Shown: positions 57,032 to 64,000 of the stretch, in pieces
Numbering within the stretch: position 1 is the first letter of the stretch
Layout: each line of letters begins with the position of its first letter
Assembly (NCBI RefSeq): GCF_036227265.1
Contig: NZ_CP109446.1
Location: 1,811,501-1,875,500, forward strand
DNA from: Streptomyces sp. NBC_01476
GTDB taxonomy: Bacteria > Actinomycetota > Actinomycetes > Streptomycetales > Streptomycetaceae
DNA length: 64,000 bases
Reading direction: 5' to 3'
Program-made: the position numbers and the translations under genes
Notes under the pieces: generated by a model
Database searches by the model: none
Told to the model about the DNA's origin: nothing
Seen by the model: only the letters and a program-made list of their open reading frames with translations

Positions 57032-59545
57032 TCAGCCGCCGAAGGCCGCCCGGACCCGCAGGGTCCGCTCCAGCTCGTCGAGCCGGTCCACCAGCGAGCG
57101 GTGCAGCGCCGGGGTGAGGTCGGGGTCGCCGAGCGCCGCGCGCCCCGCGGCGAGGGTGCCGGCGTCCACCGCGGTGGCGGGGAAGGCGTACCGGCCCGCG
57201 GCCTCGGCGATGGCGGGACCGCGGCGGGCGGCCACCGCGGCGGCGTCCGCCCAGAAGCGGGGCACGAACCCGGCGACCAGTTCGGCCTGTTCGGGGTGCC
57301 AGAAGCCCTGGGCGGTCGCCGCGAAGAGGTAGTTGGAGAGCGAGTCGCCGGTGTAGAGGGACTCCCAGGCGGCGGCCTTGGCGGCGGGGTCGGGCAGCGC
57401 GGCCCGGCAGCGGGCGGCGCCCTCCAGGCCCTTGGCGCTGGGGTCGCGGGCGACTTCGGCGTCGATGTCGGCCGGCCCGGCGGCGCCGAGGACGGCCAGG
57501 CGCAGCAGCAGCCGCCAGCGCAGGTCGGGGTCGAGCGCGGCCCCGTCGGGGATGGCCCCGTCGGTGTACCAGCGGCGCAGCCGCTCCGCGTCGTCGGGGG
57601 TGATGGCGGCGTCGACGAGGCTGCGGGTGGCCGGTAGCCGGATCTCCTCGGAGCCGCCGGCGAGCAGCGCGCGGCTGGTGGCGGCGAGCGAGGTGAGGGC
57701 CTCGGTCCGCAGGGCGGGGGCCAGGAAGCGGTCGACGACGATGTTGCGGGCGAAGGTGAGCACGTTCTCGACCACGAACGGGTCGGTCTCCGCGGCCAGC
57801 TGGCGGGCGACCAGGGTGAGGAAGTCGGCGGGCGCGGTGCGCGCGTCACGGACCTGGTCGCGGGCGGCCCGCCAGATCACCGCGCGGCTGAGCGGGTCGG
57901 GCAGGGAGCCCAGCGCCTGCGTGACGGCTTCCCAGGAGTGCTCGTCGAAACGGACCTTGGTGTACGACAGGTCACCGTCGTTGAGCAGGATCACGTCCGG
58001 CCGCGGACCTGCCAGGTCGCGTTTGCCGACGGCGGCGGTCGCGGTGAGGTCGAAGGGGATCCGGTCGCGCAGCACGAGCCGCCGCGGGTCGACGGTGGCC
58101 CGGTCGTAGAGCCCGACGTCCACCCGGTGCGGGCGGGTGCCGCTGTGGGTGACTTCGAGCCGCCAGCCACCGGGGGCGGGGGACGCGGCCGGGGTGAGGG
58201 TGTCGATGCCGGAGGTGCGCAGCCAGGCGTCGGCCCAGGCCGGGACGTCGCGTTCGGTGGCGCCGGCCAGCGAGTCGATGAAGTCGGCGAGGGTGGCGTT
58301 GCCGAAGCGGTGCCGGGCGAAGTGTTCGTTGATTCCGGCCAGGAAGTCCTTGCGGCCGAGCCAGGTCACCAGCTGCCGCAGCGCGGAGGCGCCCTTGGCG
58401 TACGAGATGCCGTCGAAGTTGGTGAGCGCGGACGCGGTGTCGGGGACGGCGGCGGGGTCGGGCGCGACCGGGTGGGTGGAGGGGCGCTGGTCGGCGTCGG
58501 TGCCCCAGGGCTTGCGGGAGGAGGCGAAGTCGGTCCAGGTGCCGGTGAACCGGGTCACCTCGGAGACCACCTGGTAGCCCATGTACTCGGCGAAGGACTC
58601 GTTCAGCCAGATGTCGTCCCACCAGCGCAGCGTCACCAGGTCGCCGAACCACATGTGGGCCATCTCGTGCGCGATGACCACCGCACGGAACGTCGCTTCC
58701 TTGGGGGTGACAGCGGAGTTGGTGACGAAGGTGTCGCGGAAGGTGACCAGGCCCGGGTTCTCCATCGCGCCGGCGTTGAACTCGGGGACGAACGCCTGGT
58801 CGTAGGAGTCGAACGGGTAGGGCTCGTCGAAGATCTCGTGGTAGTGGTCGAAACAGCGGCGGGTGAGGTCGAAGAGGTCCTCCGCCTCCCGGTCCAGGGC
58901 GTCGGCGAGCGAGCGGCGGCAGTGCAGGCCGAACGGCAGGCCCGCGTGCTCGGTGTGCACCGAGTGGTACGGCCCGGCGGCCACCGCGAGGAAGTACGTG
59001 GCCAGCGGCGGGGTGGTGGCCAGCCGCCAGCGGCCGGGCGCGGTACGGGTCGCGATGCCGTTGCCGAGCACCGTCCACTCCTCGGGGGCGGTCACCTCGA
59101 CGTCGAAGACGGCCTTCAGGTCCGGCTGGTCGAAGGCGGCGGCGACGCGCTGCACGTCGTCCATGAAGAGCTGGGTGTAGACGTACGCCTCGCCGTCGGC
59201 CGGGTCGGTGAAGCGGTGCATGCCCTCACCGGTGTGCGAGTAGCCCATGTCGGCCTCGACCCGCAGTTCGTGCTCCCCCGCGGCCAGTCCGGTCAGCGGC
59301 AGCCGGTTGTCGTCCAGCAGCGCGGGGTCGAGTACCGCGCCGTCCAGGGTGATCCGGTGCAGTGCGGCCGGCTTCAGCTCGGCGAAGGTGTCGCAGTCCT
59401 GCCGGGCGGTGAACCGGATCACGGTGGTCGACCCGAAGATCTCCTCTCCCCTGGTGAGGTCGAGGTCGATCGCGTAGTGCTGGACGGTCAGGTCGTGGGC
59501 GCGGGTTTCCGCCTCGGCGCGGGTGAGAGCAGGCATGTTGTTCAT
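57032..59545 (-). CDS. pepN: Aminopeptidase N (M1 family)
   Basis: An 837-residue zinc aminopeptidase. The exopeptidase motif GAMENPG and zinc motif HEMAHMWFGD with downstream glutamate in WLNESFAEYMGY are intact, followed by the ERAP1-like C-terminal domain (PADFLTLVARQLAAETDPFVVENVL). It removes N-terminal residues from peptides in the cytoplasm. ATG 59545 with GGGGCAGC upstream is chosen (second ATG at 59536); the long upstream open frame is not family-like. It is divergent from the zinc-ribbon peptidase gene. Confidence 0.96.
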   Translation of the reverse strand: MNNMPALTRAEAETRAHDLTVQHYAIDLDLTRGEEIFGSTTVIRFTARQDCDTFAELKPAALHRITLDGAVLDPALLDDNRLPLTGLAAGEHELRVEADMGYSHTGEGMHRFTDPADGEAYVYTQLFMDDVQRVAAAFDQPDLKAVFDVEVTAPEEWTVLGNGIATRTAPGRWRLATTPPLATYFLAVAAGPYHSVHTEHAGLPFGLHCRRSLADALDREAEDLFDLTRRCFDHYHEIFDEPYPFDSYDQAFVPEFNAGAMENPGLVTFRDTFVTNSAVTPKEATFRAVVIAHEMAHMWFGDLVTLRWWDDIWLNESFAEYMGYQVVSEVTRFTGTWTDFASSRKPWGTDADQRPSTHPVAPDPAAVPDTASALTNFDGISYAKGASALRQLVTWLGRKDFLAGINEHFARHRFGNATLADFIDSLAGATERDVPAWADAWLRTSGIDTLTPAASPAPGGWRLEVTHSGTRPHRVDVGLYDRATVDPRRLVLRDRIPFDLTATAAVGKRDLAGPRPDVILLNDGDLSYTKVRFDEHSWEAVTQALGSLPDPLSRAVIWRAARDQVRDARTAPADFLTLVARQLAAETDPFVVENVLTFARNIVVDRFLAPALRTEALTSLAATSRALLAGGSEEIRLPATRSLVDAAITPDDAERLRRWYTDGAIPDGAALDPDLRWRLLLRLAVLGAAGPADIDAEVARDPSAKGLEGAARCRAALPDPAAKAAAWESLYTGDSLSNYLFAATAQGFWHPEQAELVAGFVPRFWADAAAVAARRGPAIAEAAGRYAFPATAVDAGTLAAGRAALGDPDLTPALHRSLVDRLDELERTLRVRAAFGG

Positions 59546-59719
59546 GCTGCCCCACGACACCGGTCCGCGGATACAACTTTCCGGTCGGAAAGCGGATCTT
59601 CGCGGACAGCGGAGTGCAGGTGGGGGGCTGCTTCGATCGGTCGCGCGGGGGCGGACCGGCCGGTACGGCGACAACGGTTCGGCGGGACGCGTACGCTCGA
59701 TGACCACGGGGAGGTGTCC

Positions 59720-60652
59720 ATGGCCGAGCCTGCTGAGCCTGCCGGGTCCGGTACGCCGACCGCCACGGGCGGGCCGATCGTGCACGGTTTTCCGCATCTG
59801 GAGACGGTCAGGGCGGCGCTGACCGCGCTGTACCGGCGGCTGTCGGCGGACGGGGTGGCGCGGTTCGCGGCGAGCGTCCGTCCGGAGCTGGTGGACTTCC
59901 CCGACGACGAGGACCTCTATCTGGGCGCGCAGCGGGTGGCGCGGGTGATGGTGCAGCACTTCCGGCTGCCGGACGCCCGGATGGTGGTGGGTTTCCGGGA
60001 CATGGTGCACGCGGGCAATGTGGAGCTGGCGGCAGGTCCTGAGTACTTCATCGAACTGCACGCGCGGTTCAGGACCGACCGGCGCGATGTGGGGGCGGCG
60101 CTGGCGCACGAGGTGATGCATGTCTATCTGCACCGGCTCGGCCTGGAGTTTCCCGGCACCCGGGACAACGAGATCCTCACCGACACGGTGACCGCGTATC
60201 TCGGGGCGGGGTGGCTGCTGCTGGACGCGTACCGCGAGGAGGCGGCGATCCGCGGCGAGCGGCTGATGATGTCGGCGTACAAGCTGGGGTATCTCACGCC
60301 CGAGGAGTTCGGGTACGTGCTGGCGAAGCGGGCGGTGGCCTTCGGCGACGACCCCGAGCCGTGGTTCAGGTCGGCGCAGGCGCGGGACGCCTACCGGGCG
60401 GGGCTGGCGCGGGCGCAGCAGGATCTGCGCCGGCCGCCGCTCGCCGCGGCGGGGTGGGCGGCGCGGCGGCGCTACGCCCGGGACCGCCGGGCGGGTGCCT
60501 CCGGCGCGGACTATTCGTTCGAGCGCGCCCCGGCGGGCCTGCGGGTGTCCTTCCCGTGCCCGACCTGTTTCCAGCGGATCCGGGTGCCGTGCCGGGGGCG
60601 GGTGCGCGCGCGGTGCGCTTTGTGCAGGACCGAGTTCGGGGTCGACACCTGA
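59720..60652 (+). CDS. Putative zinc metallopeptidase with C-terminal zinc ribbon
   Basis: A 310-residue protein of no named family that I know. HEVMH at residues 130-134 and NEILTD at 150-155 match the gluzincin pattern HExxH...NExxxD of thermolysin-like peptidases, with a shorter spacing. The C-terminus has a zinc ribbon, CPTC at 280-283 and CALC at 299-302. No signal peptide or membrane helix is seen, so it is probably cytoplasmic. ATG 59720 has GGGGAGGTG upstream. Convergent with gltD, divergent from pepN. Substrate unknown. Confidence 0.8.
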   Translation: MAEPAEPAGSGTPTATGGPIVHGFPHLETVRAALTALYRRLSADGVARFAASVRPELVDFPDDEDLYLGAQRVARVMVQHFRLPDARMVVGFRDMVHAGNVELAAGPEYFIELHARFRTDRRDVGAALAHEVMHVYLHRLGLEFPGTRDNEILTDTVTAYLGAGWLLLDAYREEAAIRGERLMMSAYKLGYLTPEEFGYVLAKRAVAFGDDPEPWFRSAQARDAYRAGLARAQQDLRRPPLAAAGWAARRRYARDRRAGASGADYSFERAPAGLRVSFPCPTCFQRIRVPCRGRVRARCALCRTEFGVDT

Positions 60653-60709
60653 CGGTCCCCTGCCCGGGGGGCGCGTGGCGCACGGGCTGCCCGGGCCGGG
60701 GAAGGGAAC

Positions 60710-60745
60710 AGCGCCCGCCTCCTTGGTCGGGGAGTGGCGGGCGCT
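60710..60745. terminator. Terminator between peptidase and gltD
   Basis: A perfect 10-bp inverted repeat (AGCGCCCGCC / GGCGGGCGCT) with a 16-base loop between the convergent genes. Confidence 0.7.
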
Positions 60746-60760
60746 GGGTGTTGCGGCGTT

Positions 60761-60778
60761 CCGCACGCCTTTGTGCGG
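60761..60778 (-). terminator. Second hairpin just past gltD
   Basis: CCGCAC and GTGCGG form a 6-bp stem with a 6-base loop, 12 bases past the gltD stop. Confidence 0.5.
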
Positions 60779-60790
60779 GACATCTGGGGG

Positions 60791-62254
60791 TCAGACGGTC
60801 AGCGGGCGGTCCGTCGGACGGATCGGGGCGGGCAGCGCGGAGGGCAGACCCACCAGGTAGGTGTCGACGGCCTTGGCCGCGCTGCGGCCCTCGGCGATCG
60901 CCCAGACGATGAGCGACTGACCGCGGCCGGCGTCCCCGGCGACGAAGACACCGTCGACGTTGGTGGCGAAGGACGCGTCGCGGGCGATGTTGCCGCGGGC
61001 GTCCAGCTCCAGGCCGAGCTGGTCGATCATGCCGTTGGACTGGTCGGTGCCGGTGAAGCCCATCGCGAGGGTGACCAGGTCGGCGGGGATGATCCGCTCG
61101 GTGCCCTCCTGCGGGACGAACCTGCCGTCCTCGAAGACCACCTCGACCAGGTGCAGTTCCCGCACGTGCCCGTTCTCGTCGCCGGTGAAGCGGACGGTGT
61201 TGACCGCGTACACCCGCTCGCCGCCCTCCTCGTGCGCGGAGGTGACCTTGTAGACCATCGGCATCGTCGGCCACGGCTGGCGGGCCGGCCGGTCGTCGGA
61301 CGGGCGGGGCATGATCTCCAGCTGGGTGACGGACAGCGCGCCCTGGCGGTGGGCGGTGCCGACGCAGTCCGCGCCGGTGTCGCCGCCGCCGATGACCACC
61401 ACGTGCTTGCCCTCGGCGGTGACCGGCGGCGCCACGAAGTCGCCTTCCTGCACCTTGTTGGAGAGCGGCAGGTACTCCATCGCCTGGTACACACCGGTGA
61501 GGTCGCGGCCCTCGACCGGCAGGTCCCGCCAGGTGGTGGCGCCGGCCGCGATGACGATCGCGTCGTACCGCTTGGCGAGCTTCGCCGCGTCCAGGTCGGT
61601 GCCGATCTGCACACCGGTACGGAACTTGGTGCCCTCCGCGCGCATCTGCTCGATACGCCGGTTGACGTGCCGCTTCTCCATCTTGAACTCGGGGATGCCG
61701 TAGCGCAGCAGTCCGCCGATCCGGTCGGCGCGCTCGTAGACCGCGACGGTGTGGCCGGCCCGGGTGAGCTGCTGGGCGGCGGCCAGGCCCGCGGGGCCGG
61801 AGCCGATGACCGCGACGGTCTTGCCGGAGAGCCGCTCGGGCGGCTGCGGGCGCACGTCACCGTTGTCCCACGCCTGGTCGATGATGCTGACCTCGACGTT
61901 CTTGATGGTCACCGGCGGCTGGTTGATGCCGAGCACGCACGCGGACTCGCAGGGCGCCGGGCAGAGCCGCCCGGTGAACTCCGGGAAGTTGTTGGTGGCG
62001 TGCAGCCGCTCGCTGGCGGCGGTCCAGTCCTTGCGGTAGGCGTAGTCGTTCCACTCGGGGATGAGGTTCCCGAGCGGACAGCCGTTGTGGCAGAAGGGGA
62101 TGCCGCAGTCCATGCAGCGGCCGGCCTGGTCGCTGATGATCGGCAGCAGGCCGCCGGGAACGTAGACCTCGTTCCAGTCCTGCCTGCGCTCCTCCACCGG
62201 GCGGGTCGGGTTGTTCTCACGCGGGGTGGTGAGGAAGCCCTTGGGGTCAGCCAT
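60791..62254 (-). CDS. gltD: Glutamate synthase small subunit
   Basis: A 487-residue flavoprotein that feeds NADPH electrons to the large subunit. N-terminal cysteines for two [4Fe-4S] clusters ([35 protein letters not shown]), FAD-binding [15 protein letters not shown] and NADPH-binding [13 protein letters not shown] are visible. ATG 62254 overlaps the gltB stop by 8 bases, so translation is coupled and a 1:1 complex is likely. Two hairpins follow the gene. Confidence 0.97.
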   Translation of the reverse strand: MADPKGFLTTPRENNPTRPVEERRQDWNEVYVPGGLLPIISDQAGRCMDCGIPFCHNGCPLGNLIPEWNDYAYRKDWTAASERLHATNNFPEFTGRLCPAPCESACVLGINQPPVTIKNVEVSIIDQAWDNGDVRPQPPERLSGKTVAVIGSGPAGLAAAQQLTRAGHTVAVYERADRIGGLLRYGIPEFKMEKRHVNRRIEQMRAEGTKFRTGVQIGTDLDAAKLAKRYDAIVIAAGATTWRDLPVEGRDLTGVYQAMEYLPLSNKVQEGDFVAPPVTAEGKHVVVIGGGDTGADCVGTAHRQGALSVTQLEIMPRPSDDRPARQPWPTMPMVYKVTSAHEEGGERVYAVNTVRFTGDENGHVRELHLVEVVFEDGRFVPQEGTERIIPADLVTLAMGFTGTDQSNGMIDQLGLELDARGNIARDASFATNVDGVFVAGDAGRGQSLIVWAIAEGRSAAKAVDTYLVGLPSALPAPIRPTDRPLTV

Positions 62255-64000
62255 TTGCCGCCTCCATCATCTTCGCGGTGGTCTCGGACTCCGAGAGTCC
62301 GGCCTGCTCGGCGGCGTTCTTGGCGGCGAGCACTGCCTTGTAGTCCCTCGGCATGACCTTGCCGAAGCGGGTGAGGGCGGCGCCCCAGTCGGCGAGCAGC
62401 CGCTCGGCGACGGTGGAACCGGTCTCCTCCAGGTGGCGGCGCACCACATCGTGCAGCCACGTGATGTCGTCGGCGGCCAGCGGCTCGATCGCGACCATGC
62501 CGGGGTTGACGGCCGCCGGGTCCAGGTCGAGGACGTAGGCGATGCCGCCGGACATGCCGGCCGCGAAGTTCCGCCCGGTGGAGCCGAGCACCAGGGCCCG
62601 GCCACCGGTCATGTACTCGCAGCCGTGGTCGCCGACGCCTTCGGCGACCACGGTGGCGCCGGAGTTGCGGACGCAGAAGCGCTCGCCGGTACGGCCGCGC
62701 AGGAAGAGTTCGCCGCCGGTGGCGCCGTAGGCGATGGTGTTGCCGGCGATGGTGGAACCCTCGGCGAGGTGGTCGGCGCCGCGGTCCGGGCGGACGATGA
62801 CCCGGCCGCCGGACAGGCCCTTGCCGACGTAGTCGTTGGCGTCGCCTTCGAGCCGCAGGGTGATGCCGCTGGGCAGGAAGGCGCCGAAGGACTGGCCGGC
62901 CGAGCCGGTGAAGGTGATGTCGATGGTGCCTTCGGGCAGGCCGGCGCCACCGTACTTCTTGGTCACCTCGTGGCCGAGCATGGTGCCGACGGTCCGGTTG
63001 ACGTTGCGGATCGGCACCTGGGCGCGGACCGGGGCGCCGGTCTCCAGCGCCTCGGCGGCGAGCTGGATCAGCTCGTTGTCCAGTGCCCGGTCCAGGCCGT
63101 GGTCCTGGCCGGTGATGCGGTGCAGGGCCGCGCCTTCGGGCAGTTCCGGCACGTAGAGCAGCGGGGCGAGGTCCAGGCCCTGCGCCTTCCAGTGGTCGAC
63201 CGCGCGGCCGGCGTCGATCAGCTCGGCGTGGCCGACGGCCTCCTCCAGGGTGCGGAAGCCCAGCTCGGCGAGGAGTTCGCGGACCTCCTCGGCGATGAAC
63301 TCGAAGAAGTTCACCACGAACTCGGGCTTGCCGCTGAAGCGGTCGCGCAGCACCGGGTTCTGGGTGGCGACACCGACCGGGCAGGTGTCCAGGTGGCAGA
63401 CCCGCATCATGATGCAGCCGGAGACCACCAGCGGAGCGGTGGCGAAGCCGAACTCCTCGGCGCCGAGCAGTGCGGCGATGACCACGTCCCGGCCGGTCTT
63501 GAGCTGGCCGTCGGTCTGCACCACGATCCGGTCCCGCAGCCCGTTGAGCAGCAGCGTCTGCTGGGTCTCGGCCAGGCCGAGCTCCCAGGGTCCGCCGGCG
63601 TGCTTGAGCGAGGTGAGCGGGGAGGCGCCGGTGCCGCCGTCGTGGCCGGAGATCAGCACCACGTCGGCGTGCGCCTTGGAGACGCCCGCGGCGACGGTGC
63701 CGACGCCGACCTCGGAGACCAGCTTGACGTGGACCCGCGCCTTGGGGTTGGCGTTCTTCAGGTCGTGGATCAGCTGGGCGAGGTCCTCGATGGAGTAGAT
63801 GTCGTGGTGCGGCGGCGGCGAGATCAGGCCGACGCCGGCGGTGGAGTGCCGGGTGCCGGCGATCCACGGGTAGACCTTGTGGCCGGGCAGCTGGCCGCCC
63901 TCGCCGGGCTTGGCGCCCTGGGCCATCTTGATCTGGATGTCGTCGGCGTTGACCAGGTACTCGCTGGTGACGCCGAACCGGCCGGAGGCGACCTGCTTGA
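62247..64000 (-). CDS. gltB: Glutamate synthase large subunit (partial, N-terminus outside window)
   Basis: The frame enters from beyond position 64000, so only the C-terminal 583 residues are seen. They include the FMN/2-oxoglutarate site region ([67 protein letters not shown]), the [3Fe-4S] cysteines ([19 protein letters not shown]) and the GltB C-terminal beta-helix ([29 protein letters not shown]). The glutaminase domain is off the edge. It forms glutamate synthase with GltD. Confidence 0.97.
   Translation of the reverse strand, partial: KQVASGRFGVTSEYLVNADDIQIKMAQGAKPGEGGQLPGHKVYPWIAGTRHSTAGVGLISPPPHHDIYSIEDLAQLIHDLKNANPKARVHVKLVSEVGVGTVAAGVSKAHADVVLISGHDGGTGASPLTSLKHAGGPWELGLAETQQTLLLNGLRDRIVVQTDGQLKTGRDVVIAALLGAEEFGFATAPLVVSGCIMMRVCHLDTCPVGVATQNPVLRDRFSGKPEFVVNFFEFIAEEVRELLAELGFRTLEEAVGHAELIDAGRAVDHWKAQGLDLAPLLYVPELPEGAALHRITGQDHGLDRALDNELIQLAAEALETGAPVRAQVPIRNVNRTVGTMLGHEVTKKYGGAGLPEGTIDITFTGSAGQSFGAFLPSGITLRLEGDANDYVGKGLSGGRVIVRPDRGADHLAEGSTIAGNTIAYGATGGELFLRGRTGERFCVRNSGATVVAEGVGDHGCEYMTGGRALVLGSTGRNFAAGMSGGIAYVLDLDPAAVNPGMVAIEPLAADDITWLHDVVRRHLEETGSTVAERLLADWGAALTRFGKVMPRDYKAVLAAKNAAEQAGLSESETTAKMMEAANG

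Noticed and set aside
57032..60766. A 1244-residue continuous frame ending in aminopeptidase N
   Set aside because: The N-terminal 400 residues are antisense to the zinc peptidase gene; the family start and ribosome site are at 59545.

Overview
The window is chromosomal DNA of very high GC from an actinomycete, almost certainly a member of the Streptomycetaceae (Streptomyces or a close relative). The evidence is the sporulation regulator WhiA in the whiA-yvcK-rapZ-uvrC order, the gap-pgk-tpiA-secG run, an RbpA-type polymerase-binding protein, many GTG starts, stop/start overlaps, leaderless-looking starts, and the dispersed GC-rich intergenic repeat family common in Streptomyces genomes. From memory of S. 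coelicolor, much of the order (secG to uvrC, uvrA, uvrB, coaE/rpsA, polA, liv genes, pyk, gltBD) matches its core region around SCO1944-SCO2026. No phage, insertion sequence, CRISPR array or rRNA operon was seen. One tRNA gene (Leu, CAA) is present.

Layout. 1-2.9 kb: a likely amino-sugar cassette (SIS-domain protein cut by the window edge, BadF-type kinase, divergent RpiR/MurR regulator), with a repeat cluster inside it. 2.9-7.0 kb: rbpA paralogue, secG and lower-glycolysis genes tpiA-pgk-gap, all on the minus strand. 7.0-7.55 kb: gene-free repeat cluster. 7.55-16.1 kb: whiA-yvcK-rapZ-uvrC as one overlapping minus-strand operon, then a Rieske lipoprotein and uvrA. 16.4-18.1 kb: metallo-hydrolase and a WYL regulator. 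18.1-20.2 kb: CtaG-like and TerC-family membrane proteins. 20.3-22.9 kb: two TerD-domain proteins, one fused to a degenerate FtsK-like domain. 23.1-29.0 kb: uvrB, slipin, small genes, coaE and a PAC2 protein. 29.3-38.7 kb: rpsA, methyltransferase, hrpB, a secreted lytic transglycosylase and polA. 38.7-39.26 kb: a third repeat cluster. 39.3-43.8 kb: molybdopterin oxidoreductase, thioesterase, a LAGLIDADG-HTH protein beside tRNA-Leu, and the ANTAR response regulator pdtaR. 43.9-49.8 kb: the liv branched-chain amino-acid transporter. 50.4-53.9 kb: pyk and a divergent 5'-nucleotidase. 53.9-60.7 kb: an accessory stretch with a siderophore-type decarboxylase/N-hydroxylase pair, pepN and an uncharacterised zinc peptidase. 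60.8-64 kb: gltD and the 3' part of gltB.

How genes work together. tpiA, pgk, gap and pyk cover the lower glycolytic steps. uvrA, uvrB and uvrC, at three separate loci, form the complete nucleotide excision repair nuclease, and polA supplies repair synthesis. uvrB and uvrC both show a promoter resembling the LexA-independent RecA-NDp (PafBC-type) DNA-damage promoter, and for uvrB it implies a leaderless mRNA. An unrelated-looking WYL regulator at 17.1 kb carries a palindrome built from the same TGTCAGTG core around its own start codon. livKHMGF is a full ABC importer with a strong hairpin between the binding-protein gene and the membrane genes. gltBD makes glutamate synthase.

Most interesting for follow-up are the stand-alone LAGLIDADG-HTH protein next to the tRNA, the shared WYL/PafBC-like DNA element, the TerD/FtsK-like pseudo-ATPase, the desAB-like pair without downstream siderophore genes, the HExxH peptidase with a C-terminal zinc ribbon, and the repeat clusters confined to three gene-free gaps.
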